Positions 9,570 through 20,397 of a stretch of 22,266 bases of DNA are shown here, in pieces. The stretch comes from Pelargonium nanum. Taxonomy: Eukaryota; Streptophyta; Magnoliopsida; Geraniales; Geraniaceae. The stretch spans positions 1 through 22,266 of the forward strand of contig JAYMTF010001609.1 of the NCBI GenBank assembly GCA_036897485.1, given 5' to 3'. Positions within the stretch are counted from its first letter, which is position 1. Each line of letters opens with the position of its first letter. Under the pieces are notes generated by a model. It was not told the DNA's origin. It worked only from the letters and a program-made list of their open reading frames with translations, and searched no databases. The translations under genes and the position numbers were made by a program.

Positions 9570-10727
9570 GCTAAAACCTCTCACATACTTTCATCACAAA
9601 ATGACACCTCAGGCTCTCTCTCTCCGACCCTGAATTTTCTCTGAAGCACCGATCATTGTCTCAGAATTCTCTTCTCCGCTACTCCCTTTCTGTAAGTTTC
9701 AACGCCATTCCCATCATAATTGTATTTATATCTTTGTTTGTTTATATGCATAATTTACATGTATTTGATTGTGGCTTGGAGCATTATTGATGAAATAATC
9801 GTAATATGCGTGTAGTTTCAATCTATTTGGTTGCTTAGAAATTTTCAGCTCCAGAAAACAGGTATACAGAAAAATGTAGTTGATTGATTTCTAATTTCTC
9901 AGCATCTGCATTTGCTTTGCTTTTTTGGCAAATTTATTGTCGAGATGACAAAGCACAATCAGTTTACGGTACCAAATGATTTGATGCCATGGTTGTTCGT
10001 TTATCTTCCTTTGATAGCTACCTCTTTTTTTAGTCAGTAATTTTCTATCATTTCTCTGAGAATGATTCCAGATCAAAGGCTGCTTGTGTCAATGCTTTTG
10101 TTTTAATCAATTCTTAAAAAAGAGATTAACTTCTAAATAATCCCTCACTCCCAAAACGAGTTTTATCTTTTCTTTATAAAAGTTAGTTCTATTTGAGTTA
10201 TCAATAATATTATTTCTAAGATAATGTTAGTTAAATCCACCTACCTTTGTTACAACATAGTCCTGTGGGGCATGCAAAGAGAAGTTCAATTCTAATTAAT
10301 ATATTCTTAATTTTTGCAAAATAATAAAAACAGTGCACTCATTTTGGGATGGAGGAGTATTATTTTTCTATCTTATTGTTCTGTAATATTTGCCAATGAT
10401 TTTTTTTTGTTCAGTACATATTGGTATAGCTATTCTGACAAGTTAGGCTTGTAGCTAGGACAACTGTGATTTTTCTATACTCCTTGTATTATATAGTTTT
10501 GCTCATCTCTTTCTTGTGTGTGATTTCTGATTGTTATCCTTGGTTTAATTAAATAGGGTATATTGCATATTGGAATCATCATGGTTCAGTTCTAATTGTC
10601 AGATGGACAATTAGTGGACATTTTTTTCCCTTTTCTAGATTTTTTTTAGTCATGGTTTCTCTTTCACATGTTTGTTATTCGACAGATTTACTATGATTGC
10701 TTCTCTTCATAAAGTGAGGAAAATTTG
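9570..10727 (+). other. 5' leader of the LETM1-like gene with a leader intron and two uORFs
   Basis: A CT-rich leader exon runs to about 9691, where CT|GTAAGT gives a strong donor. The acceptor TTCGACAG|A lies at 10685, so the leader intron is 9692-10685. A 10-codon uORF starts at 9601 (stop 9631-9633), if transcription begins before it. A second uORF of 11 codons runs from 10693 to its stop at 10726-10728, overlapping the main ATG. Confidence 0.65.
10138..10359. mobile_element. Stowaway-like MITE in the leader intron of the LETM1-like gene
   Basis: The left end ATCCCTCACTCCCAAAACGAG (from 10140) pairs with the right end ACTCATTTTGGGATGGAGGAG (to 10357). TA flanks both ends (10138-10139 and 10358-10359). 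The length is about 218 bp and there is no coding capacity. The ends and an inner TTGTTACAACA are shared with the element at 2092-2303, so the two are probably one family. Confidence 0.75.
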
Positions 10728-10728
10728 A
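10693..10728 (+). promoter_or_regulatory. uORF overlapping the LETM1-like start codon (TGATG)
   Basis: An ATG at 10693, eight bases after the leader acceptor, opens MIASLHKVRKI and stops with TGA at 10726-10728. The last A of this stop is the first base of the main ATG (10728-10730). Such an arrangement would require leaky scanning or re-initiation for the main product to be made. Whether the peptide is translated is not known. Confidence 0.6.
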
Positions 10729-12111
10729 TGATGGCCTCAAGAGCAATTTTAAGAAAGAAGAGATTTCTTAGTGATTACCTGCATGCCTCCATACACTCAA
10801 TTCAGTGTTGCCATGGTCTTGCAAATGGACATGATGCTCGGCATTTGTATTCGTGTGGCTTAAACCCTATCACAAACCACCCGTCTGCAAATAATCACAT
10901 AAAGGATAACAATCCAGTTTTACTTTCAGCAGGGAAAAATGAACTCTTAAACTTTCCACGAGTAAGATACTTCAAGGAAAGAGAACATGCACTTACAATT
11001 TCAGCTCTTGGAAATGGGAGACCAGAGTTTAAATCTCTGGTTGAAAACAGGTGGATGTTGGAATCTACTCGTAATGCTTCCACATTGACAGCTAAAGAAC
11101 CTGATTTGGGCCGTGATGATAAAGGTACTGAACTTGTTTCCAAAAAGAGAAAGGAAACATCTCCAGAGGAATGTGATCAAGCAGTTGAAGGTTTGAGTAC
11201 CGCAAAAGCCAAAGCAAAATCAAAACAGATTCTAGAATCTCCAAAGGCGGCCAATTCTGTTCTAAAAAGAGCTTGGTCGACACTTCTTGGGATTGGTCCT
11301 GCTTTAAGGGCTGTAGCGTCTATGAGCAGGTTTTGCTTTTTCTCCAACATAATTTATTTCATCTGAACCCTTAAACTGAGCTCAATCCATACATACATGT
11401 TGCTTGTCTGTTTTTCTTCCTTCCTTTCTTTCTTGTTCTGCAGGGAAGATTGGGGTAAGAAACTAGTTCATTGGAAGAAAGAATTTGTATCAACTCTGCA
11501 ACATTACTGGTTAGGATTTAAGCTGTTGTGGGTTGATGTGAGGATCAGTTCAAAATTGCTTTTGAAACTCACTGGGGGAAAGAGTCTAACTAGAAGGGAG
11601 AGGCAACAGCTAACACGAACAACAGCCGACATTTTTAGGCTTGTTCCATTTGCAGTTTTTATCATAGTTCCTTTTATGGAATTTCTGCTGCCAGTATTCC
11701 TCAAATTATTCCCCAACATGTTGCCTTCAACCTTCCAAGACAAGATGAAAGAGCAGGTACTGCTTAGGCGTTGTTACAATAGATCTATTAGCTATTTTAC
11801 TTTTGTGAACCAACATACTGTTACCTTTTTACATCTTTTCCCTTTTATTGTTCAATTTGTGGAACCTCGTCTGTTGTCTCACATAGAATTCTTTTAAGTG
11901 CCAAAGCCATGTCTTTTTATACAACATATGAATGCTGGAATTGTCTTTGTATACAACATATGCATGCTGGAATAGATAGTATTATACTATGCCCATAGTT
12001 TTTGGAACCTCCTACTGTTTCAGTCGCTCTCAAATTTTGTATTCTTTGAATGTAGCAAAGCTCTTAAACTTCTCTCGATTTCTGTTGAAATGTCTCAACT
12101 CTAATCACTGA

Positions 12112-12143
<32 letters not shown>

Positions 12144-15100
12144 TCTCATGCATGCATCTCCTAGAATCCTTTCATCCAAGTATGCATATGCATTTTGTGT
12201 ATACGAAGTACATTTATACAGGAACTTGTATGTTTTAAGTAGGTAGAATTTTTGGCTTTATCTTGATTGTGTTATTGGTAGGAAGCATTGAAAAGGAAGC
12301 TAAAAGCAAGAATAGAATATGCCAAGTTTCTCCAAGACACCGTCAAAGAAATGGCGAAAGAAGTTCAGAACTCAAGGAGTGGAGAAGTTAAGAAAACAGC
12401 AGAAGATCTTGATGAATTTTTGAATAAGGTAAGAGTTTACATTTTAACAGTTATCTGTGACATTTCATTTTGCTCCAAGCCAGACCATGCACATGATGAA
12501 ACTTTTGTCAAATTTAATTTTTTTTTTTGTCTATTACATATTTAGATAAGGCCATAGGAGTATTATTAAATATTAAAAGATTGTTGAAGGCGTCTAATTA
12601 ATTAAGATTGTGTGTCATTTTGTGCATCAGTTAATGGGACACTCATACCAATATTCATAGTTTTTGCCTGTACAATCATAGCCTGTCTTTTGATATGCAG
12701 GTCAGAAGAGGTGATGGTGTTTCCAATGAGGAGATTTTAGGCTTTGCCAAATTGTTTAATGACGAATTTACTCTAGATAATTTAAGCAGGTTGGTTCAAT
12801 TTGTTTACATTGGTATTTAATATAGCATTTTGTATTTATTCTTGCTTACTGATCCTATGTGAACAAATTTCTTTTTTTTTTTGCTTTCATCTACCACTAT
12901 CAGGCCTCGGCTTGTGAATATATGCAAATATATTGGGATAAGCCCTTTCGGGACGGATGCATATTTGCGTTACATGATACGGAGAAGACTGCAACTGTGA
13001 GATATATTTTTCTCTTGGTAAATTTTACGTGTTGCGTTATGAGTAACTTCCTCTAGATAACAGTATAAAAATGAGAGTGGCAAGTGACCTGAGAGTTTAC
13101 AGATAACAGTTGTGCTCTTCAGGCTTGGCTTTGCATAATTAGGATTTCTCTTAAGCTTAGATTAGGCAATATAACTTAACAGCTATTTTTTCTTAGCCAA
13201 ATTTTGGAGGAATGATTTCAATCTAACTTGTGATTAGACTCTGCAAAAGTTATTATCTTTGTAATAATTTTTCTGACAACATGCATAATTTCTTTGTTTA
13301 AATTTAAGTTGCCTGGGAATAAGAAATAGTGTCTTAGATAGAGTTTCTTCACTCTAATAGTGCATCTTAGAGTTTTTTTGTAAATCAAAATTTTGGAGAT
13401 GACGTTACTGATAGACACCTTAAAACAAATTAATTGGTTGGAACAGAGACATCTTTTCTTGTAATCTTAAAAGTGTTTGGAAATCTATTGAGTCACTTAT
13501 TAAGGGACAGTGGCCAGTGTCTAGAAGTCTAGCCTTTCATGTTCCTGCTCTAATTCTTGCGCGTCTTGAAATATTTGAGGATAAGCTGCATATAGCATCA
13601 CATTCCTATTCAAGTTCTGCTGATTAGTATGTAGATTTGGTACACTCAATAGTTTTTCTTTTGTGCCTCAGTCATCTAATTTCTGTAATATTCTAAGGTC
13701 TCCATAGGGAATTTGATGAAAAAATTATTGAAACATGCAGGGACAATTCTTTTTTGGTATTGGTAAATGATTATGGTCTCTCTCTATAACTGTGAATGTA
13801 CTGGTAAAGCTAGATGCCTCCAAATAACCTAGAGTTAGAAGGATATATAATTACCATAGTATTCTTTTCTTGTGTTGAAGAAATGGCCAGTAGGCCTAGT
13901 TCCAAGTGTAGTATAAGAGATAAGTAATTTCATTTCGTCATCATTTTTGGGGGTTAGGATTAAGGAAGATGATGTATTGATTCAAGCAGAGGGTGTGGAG
14001 TCCCTTTCAGAAGATGAACTTCGTGAAGATTGCAGGGAGCGAGGCATGCTTGGGTTGTATTCAGTGGAAGAGATGCGCCAACAGGTCTTTTTTGGATTTC
14101 ATAAATCATCTACTACTATTTTCTTGTTGCAAATCAGCATTTGAAATATATCCAAGTCGTATTTATGATTGATGTGTTTAGATAGCAGGTACCTACCAAG
14201 TGTGAGCTGCAATCATTCTAAATGTACTTCAATTGATTAGAGATAATTTCTTTTGCATTTGTATTCTTTGAGTGGTATCCTGAAATTGTATGCAATGCAG
14301 CTCTTCGCCTTATTTATGGCTAGATTAACTTAAAGAAAAGGTTAAGTTGAAGTGAAGTTTCTGGTTCTAGGGCATTAGCACTTGGAACTGACCTTCATCC
14401 TCCCTTCCTGTGAGGTTATGTTTCAGCATATATTAGCCCCTCCAGAATTCTGTTGAGCATCAGTGCTTCCATGATGTACTATGTAATTTAGGATTAATTG
14501 GTTAACAATTAAAGGCAGACAATGTTTTAGATAAGTTGGGTTTTAATATAGGGGAAAAAGAGGAAATATACTTCCAACTTCCTAGATTCTCAAAACTATT
14601 TTCACGCATTTAAAGGATAAACGTTTTTACTCACTGGCATATTTCAAATAAAATATTGTAGTTGTTAATTGTTAAAATACTAAATTATCTTTGCAGTTAC
14701 GTGATTGGTTGGATCTGTCACTCAATCACTCTGTGCCATCTTCTCTTTTACTCCTTTCTAGGTAACTCAAAGACTCATAATTTGTTTCCTTTTTTTTCTT
14801 TTACCCTATCAGGCCATATTTACTAGATGTATAATCCATTAATCCTATCTTCATTTTTGTTGATATCCTATGCAGAGCCTTCACCGTATCTGGGAAGCTA
14901 AAGCCTGAGGATGCTGTTAGAGCTACACTGTCTTCTCTTCCCGATGAAGTTGTTGATACCGTTGGTGTTACATCTTTGCCATCTGAAGATTCTGTTTCGG
15001 AGAGGAGGAGAAAATTGGAGTTCCTTAAGATGCAGGAAAAGAAGATCAAGGTTGGTACTTCTACATACCTGTAGCATATTGAAAACTTGAATTAAGATAT

Positions 15101-17499
15101 GTTGGAATTTTGATGCATTTGCTCGGGATCACTTAGGTCACATGGCTTAGGTTGATGACCTAATTCAGTACCATGTACTCTGAAACTGAAAGGCTTCCTC
15201 TGATATTGAGTCTGCGACCATGATACTGATCTGGAGTACTTGGACTTATTAAATAGTTTTTTCTTTTCTCAATAAAGTACAGGAGGAGGAAAAGAGAGAG
15301 AAAGAAGAGCAAGCTAAGATGAAAGAATCTAAAGCTAATAATGGGGATGTCACATTGAAGGAGATGATTAACCCAACAGCTAAAGAAGCTCAAGAACGAG
15401 CCAGAGCAAAAACACTGGAAAAACAAGGGCGCCTCTGTGAACTCAGTCGTGCATTGGCTGTTTTAGCTTCAGCATCTGTAAGAATGGAATATTAAAAGTT
15501 TTCGGTGGTTCTTATGCTGGTTTTCCTCATTTTTGTGGCGATAGTTTCAAGTGCTGTGGTTTGCTCTCTTTATATATCTTTTCTGTTTTCTGCTTGCAGT
15601 CAGTGAGTCGAGAGCGTGAGGAGTTTCTGAGACTTGTTAATAAGGAGGTATACCTGCAGATCTCAGGGGATGCTATCAAACTCCATGTTTACCTTTTATT
15701 TTATATATTTGTCTGAAAATAAGTAGAGGATGTAATTTTCACATGACATCAAAGCAGGTTTTGATCTTGGCCTTGCCTGATTGTGATGCCTCCTCTTGTT
15801 GTCTCTAGTCCACACGCAGAAGTACTACCACGTGTGAAAGTAAAATGCCTACATGTGAGGGGAAGTGATAAATTAAAAAGGCCTCCGACTATGCACGCAT
15901 CGAGCCCACATTAACAAAAGATGTAAGGCTCGGACGTGGGGGTGGGGCGACGAAAGTGGTGATTAAATGTCCCACGTTGGAAAGATAAAAAAAAAATTGT
16001 TACATATAAAAGTGCAAGTGAAACCTCACTAACAAAGATTGACATTTTAGTAATATGGGAAGCCCAAGCCTTTGGTGTAACCCATTATTAAAATTTAACA
16101 ATTTGTACTAGTACTTTGGTATTATTGCCCATAAGTTTCTCATGTTTGATTTATTTGATTCACACAGATAAAACTTTATAATAGTATGGTTGAAAAAGAC
16201 GGTACACATGGTGAAAAGGAGGCCATGAAGGCATATAGAGCTGCCCGAGCGGAAAGAGACCATGCTGCTAAAGGTCATGATAAGGTTTCATCAGCACTCA
16301 TACATAGGGTAAGGACATGATTTATTCTTGTGTCGGAGCTATAAATTGTGTCCGTAGCATGCTGTTAATGTCTTTTCCTTTGTCACTCTGCAGGTTGATT
16401 CGATGCTCCATAAACTTGAAAAGGAGATTGATGACGTGGATGCAAAAATTGGCGACCGTTGGCGACTCCTTGATAGGTACATAATTTATATTCCACATTG
16501 TATATGATAGAAAATGATGGTATGATCTGCTGTTATTCAATTGGCCCTGGTTTGATGGGTACCTTATATAATCTCATATGTGCCATTTCCAACAACTAAT
16601 CACACTTCCCGCTGAGTAAGTAGTAACTACTGACAACAGAGTTATGAATAAGGAAAAGAAAGAAATATTGTTTTCTAAGGTATAATATTAGTTTCAGTGA
16701 GTATTAACATCTGAAATTTTTAAATAGCTCCACTCAAGTAAGACCTCCCTTGTGACTATTCTTAGTAGTCATACAACCTGGGGAGAAGAGAAAACAATGG
16801 ACAACGAAAAGTCTGTAATTTTCATGGTGAATGGATATAGCTTATGTATCCATTCATACATCCATTATTGATTCCTCTATTGAATACATTATTGCTATTC
16901 ATGGGTATACTTAGATGGAATTATAAATATGTAATGTAGATCTTTTATGTGAATGTCAAACTCATGATTAGCCTGTGGGGCTGTCTTTGTTCCTCTATAT
17001 TTCACGTGTTATTCGTGCCATTTTTCTTTCCTGACATTATGGAACCCATGAGATGGCTCTTAAACTTGTTTTCTTTGGTTAAAATGATAATCCTCTACTT
17101 CTTTGAAATGTATGAGTGACCTCGCATAGTTAAATATATTAAAGTTGCCTTATGAGTGCAGAGATTATGATGGAAAAGTTTGTCCTGAAGAGGTGGCAGC
17201 TGCTGCTATGTACTTGAAGGATACAATAGACAAAGAGGGTATTCAAGAACTCATCAGCAATCTTTCTAAAGATGAAGGTCAGTTAATCAATTTATTTTTT
17301 CCTTATTACTCAGGCTCACTTTGTTTGATGGTTTGTTTAATTATAAGCTCTTTAATAGTGCGCGCATTGCATCATCTCAAAATTCTAACTGTAAAAAGTT
17401 ACTGATATTGGAACAGATGGTAAGATTCTTGTTGAAGATATTGTGAAATTGGGCAGTCGGACAGGGACAGATGATACACATAGCTCCGAAGAAGATTGA
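10728..17499 (+). CDS. LETM1-like mitochondrial inner-membrane protein with C-terminal EF-hand
   Basis: Coding exons: 10728-11329, 11444-11756, 12282-12428, 12701-12789, 12904-12996, 13958-14084, 14697-14761, 14876-15050, 15283-15477, 15600-15647, 16168-16308, 16394-16476, 17162-17277, 17417-17499; 758 residues, near the usual size for plant LETM1 proteins. An Arg-rich amphipathic start (ASRAILRKKRFLSDYL) suggests a mitochondrial presequence. One proline-containing membrane segment lies at about 266-290 (RLVPFAVFIIVPFMEFLLPV). It is followed by the LETM1 ribosome-binding-like domain to about 480 (RPRLVNICKYIGISPFGTD; LREDCRERGM). Charged coiled coils lie at about 520-600 and 605-690. A canonical EF-hand loop lies at 692-703 (D at 1, 3 and 5, G at 6, E at 12) and a weaker one at 728-739. 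The family acts in mitochondrial K+/H+ or Ca2+ exchange, membrane shape and translation; Arabidopsis has two such genes. The ATG at 10728 is followed by a second, in-frame ATG at 10731. Confidence 0.95.
11911..11974 (+). repeat. 32-bp tandem duplication (two copies)
   Basis: Copy one (11911-11942) and copy two (11943-11974) share 29 of 32 bases. The common core is TATACAACATATG followed by ATGCTGGAAT. Confidence 0.92.
12112..12147. repeat. (TC)n microsatellite
   Basis: An almost pure TC/CT tract of 36 bases with one CC interruption, inside a LETM1-like intron and followed by CATGCATGCAT. Confidence 0.92.
12997..13957 (+). other. Longest coding-region intron of the LETM1-like gene
   Basis: A GT-AG intron (CT|GTGAGA ... 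GGTTAG|G) that splits the Leu415 codon. It is AT-rich, about 960 bases. I see no gene and no clear repeat in it. Confidence 0.85.
14085..14696 (+). other. Intron of the LETM1-like gene
   Basis: A phase-0 GT-AG intron (CAG|GTCTTT ... TTTGCAG|TTA). Nothing recognisable lies within it. Confidence 0.87.
15648..16167 (+). other. Intron of the LETM1-like gene carrying a retroelement remnant
   Basis: A phase-0 GT-AG intron (GAG|GTATAC ... CACACAG|ATA) between VNKE and IKLYN. Its middle is less AT-rich than the other introns and holds the possible LTR described at 15857-16100. Confidence 0.87.
15857..16100 (+). mobile_element. Possible LTR-retrotransposon remnant: polypurine tract plus solo LTR
   Basis: A polypurine tract GAGGGGAAG (15857-15865) is followed at once by TG, and about 235 bases later the stretch ends in CA (16099-16100), as an LTR would. 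Inside are TGTCCCACGTTGG and a TATA-like ACATATAAAAG (from about 16002), a pairing common in plant LTRs. GTGAGGGG before the LTR also fits the 3' internal end of such elements. No second LTR, target duplication or coding domain is visible, so the limits are tentative. Confidence 0.42.
16477..17161 (+). other. Intron splitting the first EF-hand loop of the LETM1-like gene
   Basis: A GT-AG intron (AG|GTACAT ... GTGCAG|A) that interrupts the Arg693 codon, position 2 of the calcium-binding loop. It is AT-rich with no recognised repeat. Confidence 0.87.
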
Positions 17500-17860
17500 A
17501 GGTAGAAGGTAATTATAGGTTTGGAATAAGAGTGATGGCTATATTTATAGTACATTTCCACTTGAGTGATTTTACGCTGATCACTTATACATAGTGTTTA
17601 TATGATGGTGTCTGAGTCTTGTCTATATATATGGCACCTAATTAAACTAATTTCCCAATGGTCAACCTGTTTTATTAGAGTTGGCTTTGATTTTGTATGT
17701 TTGAGAGATAAAAGATCATGTATTACAATTTACAAGGGAACACTTGTCATTGCAGTAAAAAAAATATGATGAGAAATGCAAAATACATATATTATAGGGC
17801 CTCTATGGCTTTTCTAGTTGTAACTTGTAAGCTCTATCTGTTTGCATGAAATAAATCTCC
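17500..17860 (+). other. 3' UTR of the LETM1-like gene, with polyadenylation signal
   Basis: T-rich sequence follows the stop codon. A perfect AATAAA at 17850-17855 is the best candidate polyadenylation signal and would end the transcript near 17870-17880. Confidence 0.55.
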
Positions 17861-19189
17861 TTACTATATATTGAACCAAATGGATTATTAGTTTATTACC
17901 ACTATCCTAGCTAGCCAACTTGGGACCTCTCATCATAAAATTAAATGTGGACTAAAAATTAGTAGCCAATAATCAATATTTTAGGTGATCTGTATTCAAA
18001 TTTGTTCAAATGCCGTTCTTTTAGTTCTCATACTATAAATTAAAGATGAAAAAATTCATTCCCTCTTTTGAACGGTCAAAATTAGTAATAATGAGAATAT
18101 TTAGGTGCATGTATATATGGTTGTACCTTATGTCGTAGTAATTGTAGTTTTTTTTTTGTTAGAGTACGTATGTACATATTGTAGTTTATGTTTTATAACA
18201 TATAACTGATCCATGTTACAAAATCTTAGATTGGATACACATATTTTGATTTCATTTGTAAACGGTTTAATTTGACGAACACTCTTGATGACAAGATAAA
18301 AGATGTCATTAAATTTTTTTTATGTTCTAAAGATGTTTAAAATGTTGTTAGATTTGACTCAAATACAAATTTGCCTCAAATTCAGCTGGTTCCCAAATAC
18401 ATAGTAGTATAATTCAAAACCAAACAATCTAATTGCACTTCAAACCCTCCTTTGCCCCCAATTTTTTTCTTCTTTTTCTTGAAGGTTATTGCTTTAGCTT
18501 CACTGGCCATTCAAATTTCAAATTAAAATTATGTGCATCTCCTCTCCACTAATGTACAACAAATAGTTATTTTAGAAGAGCAATTAAATAACAAAAACTC
18601 TTTCTCGGCCAATGTTTACAGGAAAAAGAAATTATTTTTCAAGAATGTTTTCTCATTTTCCATTATTGTGGCAAATGTTTGACGAATCCTTCAAATTGAC
18701 ACCTAATTCCGTCAAGACCAAATTCTCATTTCAAACAGTGATCATCCATGCCTTTGATCGACTCTAATCTCCTTAATCCCACACTGTAAACAAAAGACTT
18801 ATGACCGAGCTAATTGCGACCTACTTTTTTTGGTCGCGACCAAGTGCTGTCCAGCAGCCCAAGTTGGTAACGAAAAACTACGTTATGAGCGCAAGTCTTC
18901 TTGATCATAAGAGAAGTTTTAAGAATGATATGATAGACTATATACGGATAAGGGCTTTTGGGATGGGCTGATGTGGTGCTCCGCGCCACGTGTCATGTTT
19001 TCATTCGTCGTTTAATTTTTAAATTCTTTGTATGTCCCGTCGCTAGAGAATGAACTTTTGTTTATAATTTTTCAAACAACTTTAAACTCATTTTTTCTAC
19101 TATGCAATTTTACTTTTTATGTCTCACGAAATATTTATTATGAATAAATATTTTTATTTATCAATTTATATTATATATTTTTTTTAGTG
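17861..19189. other. AT-rich intergenic spacer
   Basis: I see no gene. The only standout is a perfect 14-bp palindrome TTGGTCGCGACCAA (18830-18843), preceded by GCGACC at 18816-18821, in a locally GC-richer patch (about 18800-19000) that also carries the G-box CACGTG at about 18986-18991. The patch may be a worn transposon end. Confidence 0.5.
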
Positions 19190-19737
19190 TTAAATGATCA
19201 ACTGACACTTTTTTTTAGTTTAGCTACTAATTAGTGTTCTGTTTTATTTGAGCTATTGTAAACAATTTTCTTATTAATTAAATTCATTCAACTGGTTCTT
19301 TCAAAAAAAAAAAAAACTCATTCAACTGGTAGTAGTTGATTTTCAGGTGTCACGCCAGCATTTGTTAACACGTCGTCACGCCACTCTAGATACAGAGCCA
19401 CGTGTGCACGTCATCATACCGTTTCATTTTCATCATTCACAATTAAAACAACATCATTTTTTATATTTGTGACGACGCCGTTTTGGTTGTTTCTGGTGAA
19501 AAAATAAATAATGAAACACAATGTTTTGCCTTATGTGGAATGCACATGTGGACTTGTATTTGGTGTGGCGTGATTATGTGTCAACAAATACTGATGTGAC
19601 ACATGAAAATTGACTACAACCGGTTGAGTGAGTTTAATTAATGAAAATATATAATTTCAAGGGCTCAAAAAAGCAAGACCCTAATTATTTGCTAAACCCA
19701 AAAAATATGTCAGTGCAAAGGTGACAAAATCATTTAA
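19190..19737. mobile_element. Near-palindromic foldback/MITE element with long terminal inverted repeats
   Basis: The left arm (about 19190-19412) and right arm (about 19540-19737) are inverted copies. The reverse complement of the left arm gives GTGTTAACAAATGCTGGCGTG then GACACCTGAAAAT, against GTGTCAACAAATACTGATGTG and GACACATGAAAAT on the right. The outer parts also match: TTAATTAAT, AGCTCAAA/GGCTCAAA, CTAATTA, GCTAAAC and GTCAGT. The termini are TTAAATGAT and ATCATTTAA. Part of the left arm (CATTCAACTGGT) is duplicated around an A-rich tract at 19304-19316. Even the centre is partly self-complementary (GTTTCAT...ATGAAAC). It has no coding capacity. The superfamily is not settled; long inverted repeats fit a Mutator-derived or foldback element. 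No target duplication was confirmed. Confidence 0.72.
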
Positions 19738-20397
19738 TCCATTTTCTACTAAACGCGGTTTCTTTTTGTTTAACCGAAAACAACTTGATCGAGGAATGTT
19801 GAATTGTTTACTTATTCCTTTTTCTTATTTATAGCAAACCTACTTAGGCCAAATTTAATTCATAGTTTGATATTAATCTTGATCGAAGACATGATATGTA
19901 CAAGTACAACGTCAAGAAATTGGAAATACCACGTTAATTGGCTTGAAAATAAATATTCAAATTTTGAACTTTAAGTTTCTTGAGCTGCGCTCAGTGGCTC
20001 ATACATGATTTTATTCAAGAAATTAAAATTGTTCATGTTTAAAAAAAAAATTAAAATTGTTCAAAGTAATTCATTAAAAAAATTGTTGATGTCATTTTCA
20101 ATGCCTACTAACTATTTTTGTTGTTTTCGCACATTTTGAGAATGTTTAGATAGCTTTTAAAATAAAAGGTTTAGATAAATTATGAAAATAAAAGTAACAT
20201 TGAAAACTCTATCAAAACATGTCTATAAATAATTTTTCTGTTCATCTATTTGTGAAACGCAATTAGACTAATGTAGTATGCGAAGACAAAATAAAAAATT
20301 TCTTCAAACCCTAATTAATGTTATATTATATAGGTGCGGCTTGATAAGTCAACGGTACTAATTAATTACTCCTTGTGGGCTCAAATGGCCCTGGTTT
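19738..20397. other. AT-rich spacer before the SABATH gene
   Basis: No gene is visible. A 16-bp direct repeat AAATTAAAATTGTTCA occurs at 20020-20035 and 20048-20063. AGTCAA (20347-20352), a W-box core TTGACT on the other strand, lies about 50 bases before the candidate TATA box of the next gene. Confidence 0.45.

Larger units (their letters stand above)
11757..12281 (+). other. LETM1-like intron with tandem duplication and microsatellite
   Basis: A phase-0 GT-AG intron (CAG|GTACTG ... TTGGTAG|GAA). It carries a 32-bp duplication at 11911-11974 and a CT microsatellite at 12112-12147, listed separately. Confidence 0.88.

Noticed and set aside
11397-11897. A 166-codon frame read as one continuous gene
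   Set aside because: Its middle (11444-11756) is a LETM1-like exon. The two ends are flanking introns that happen to be open.
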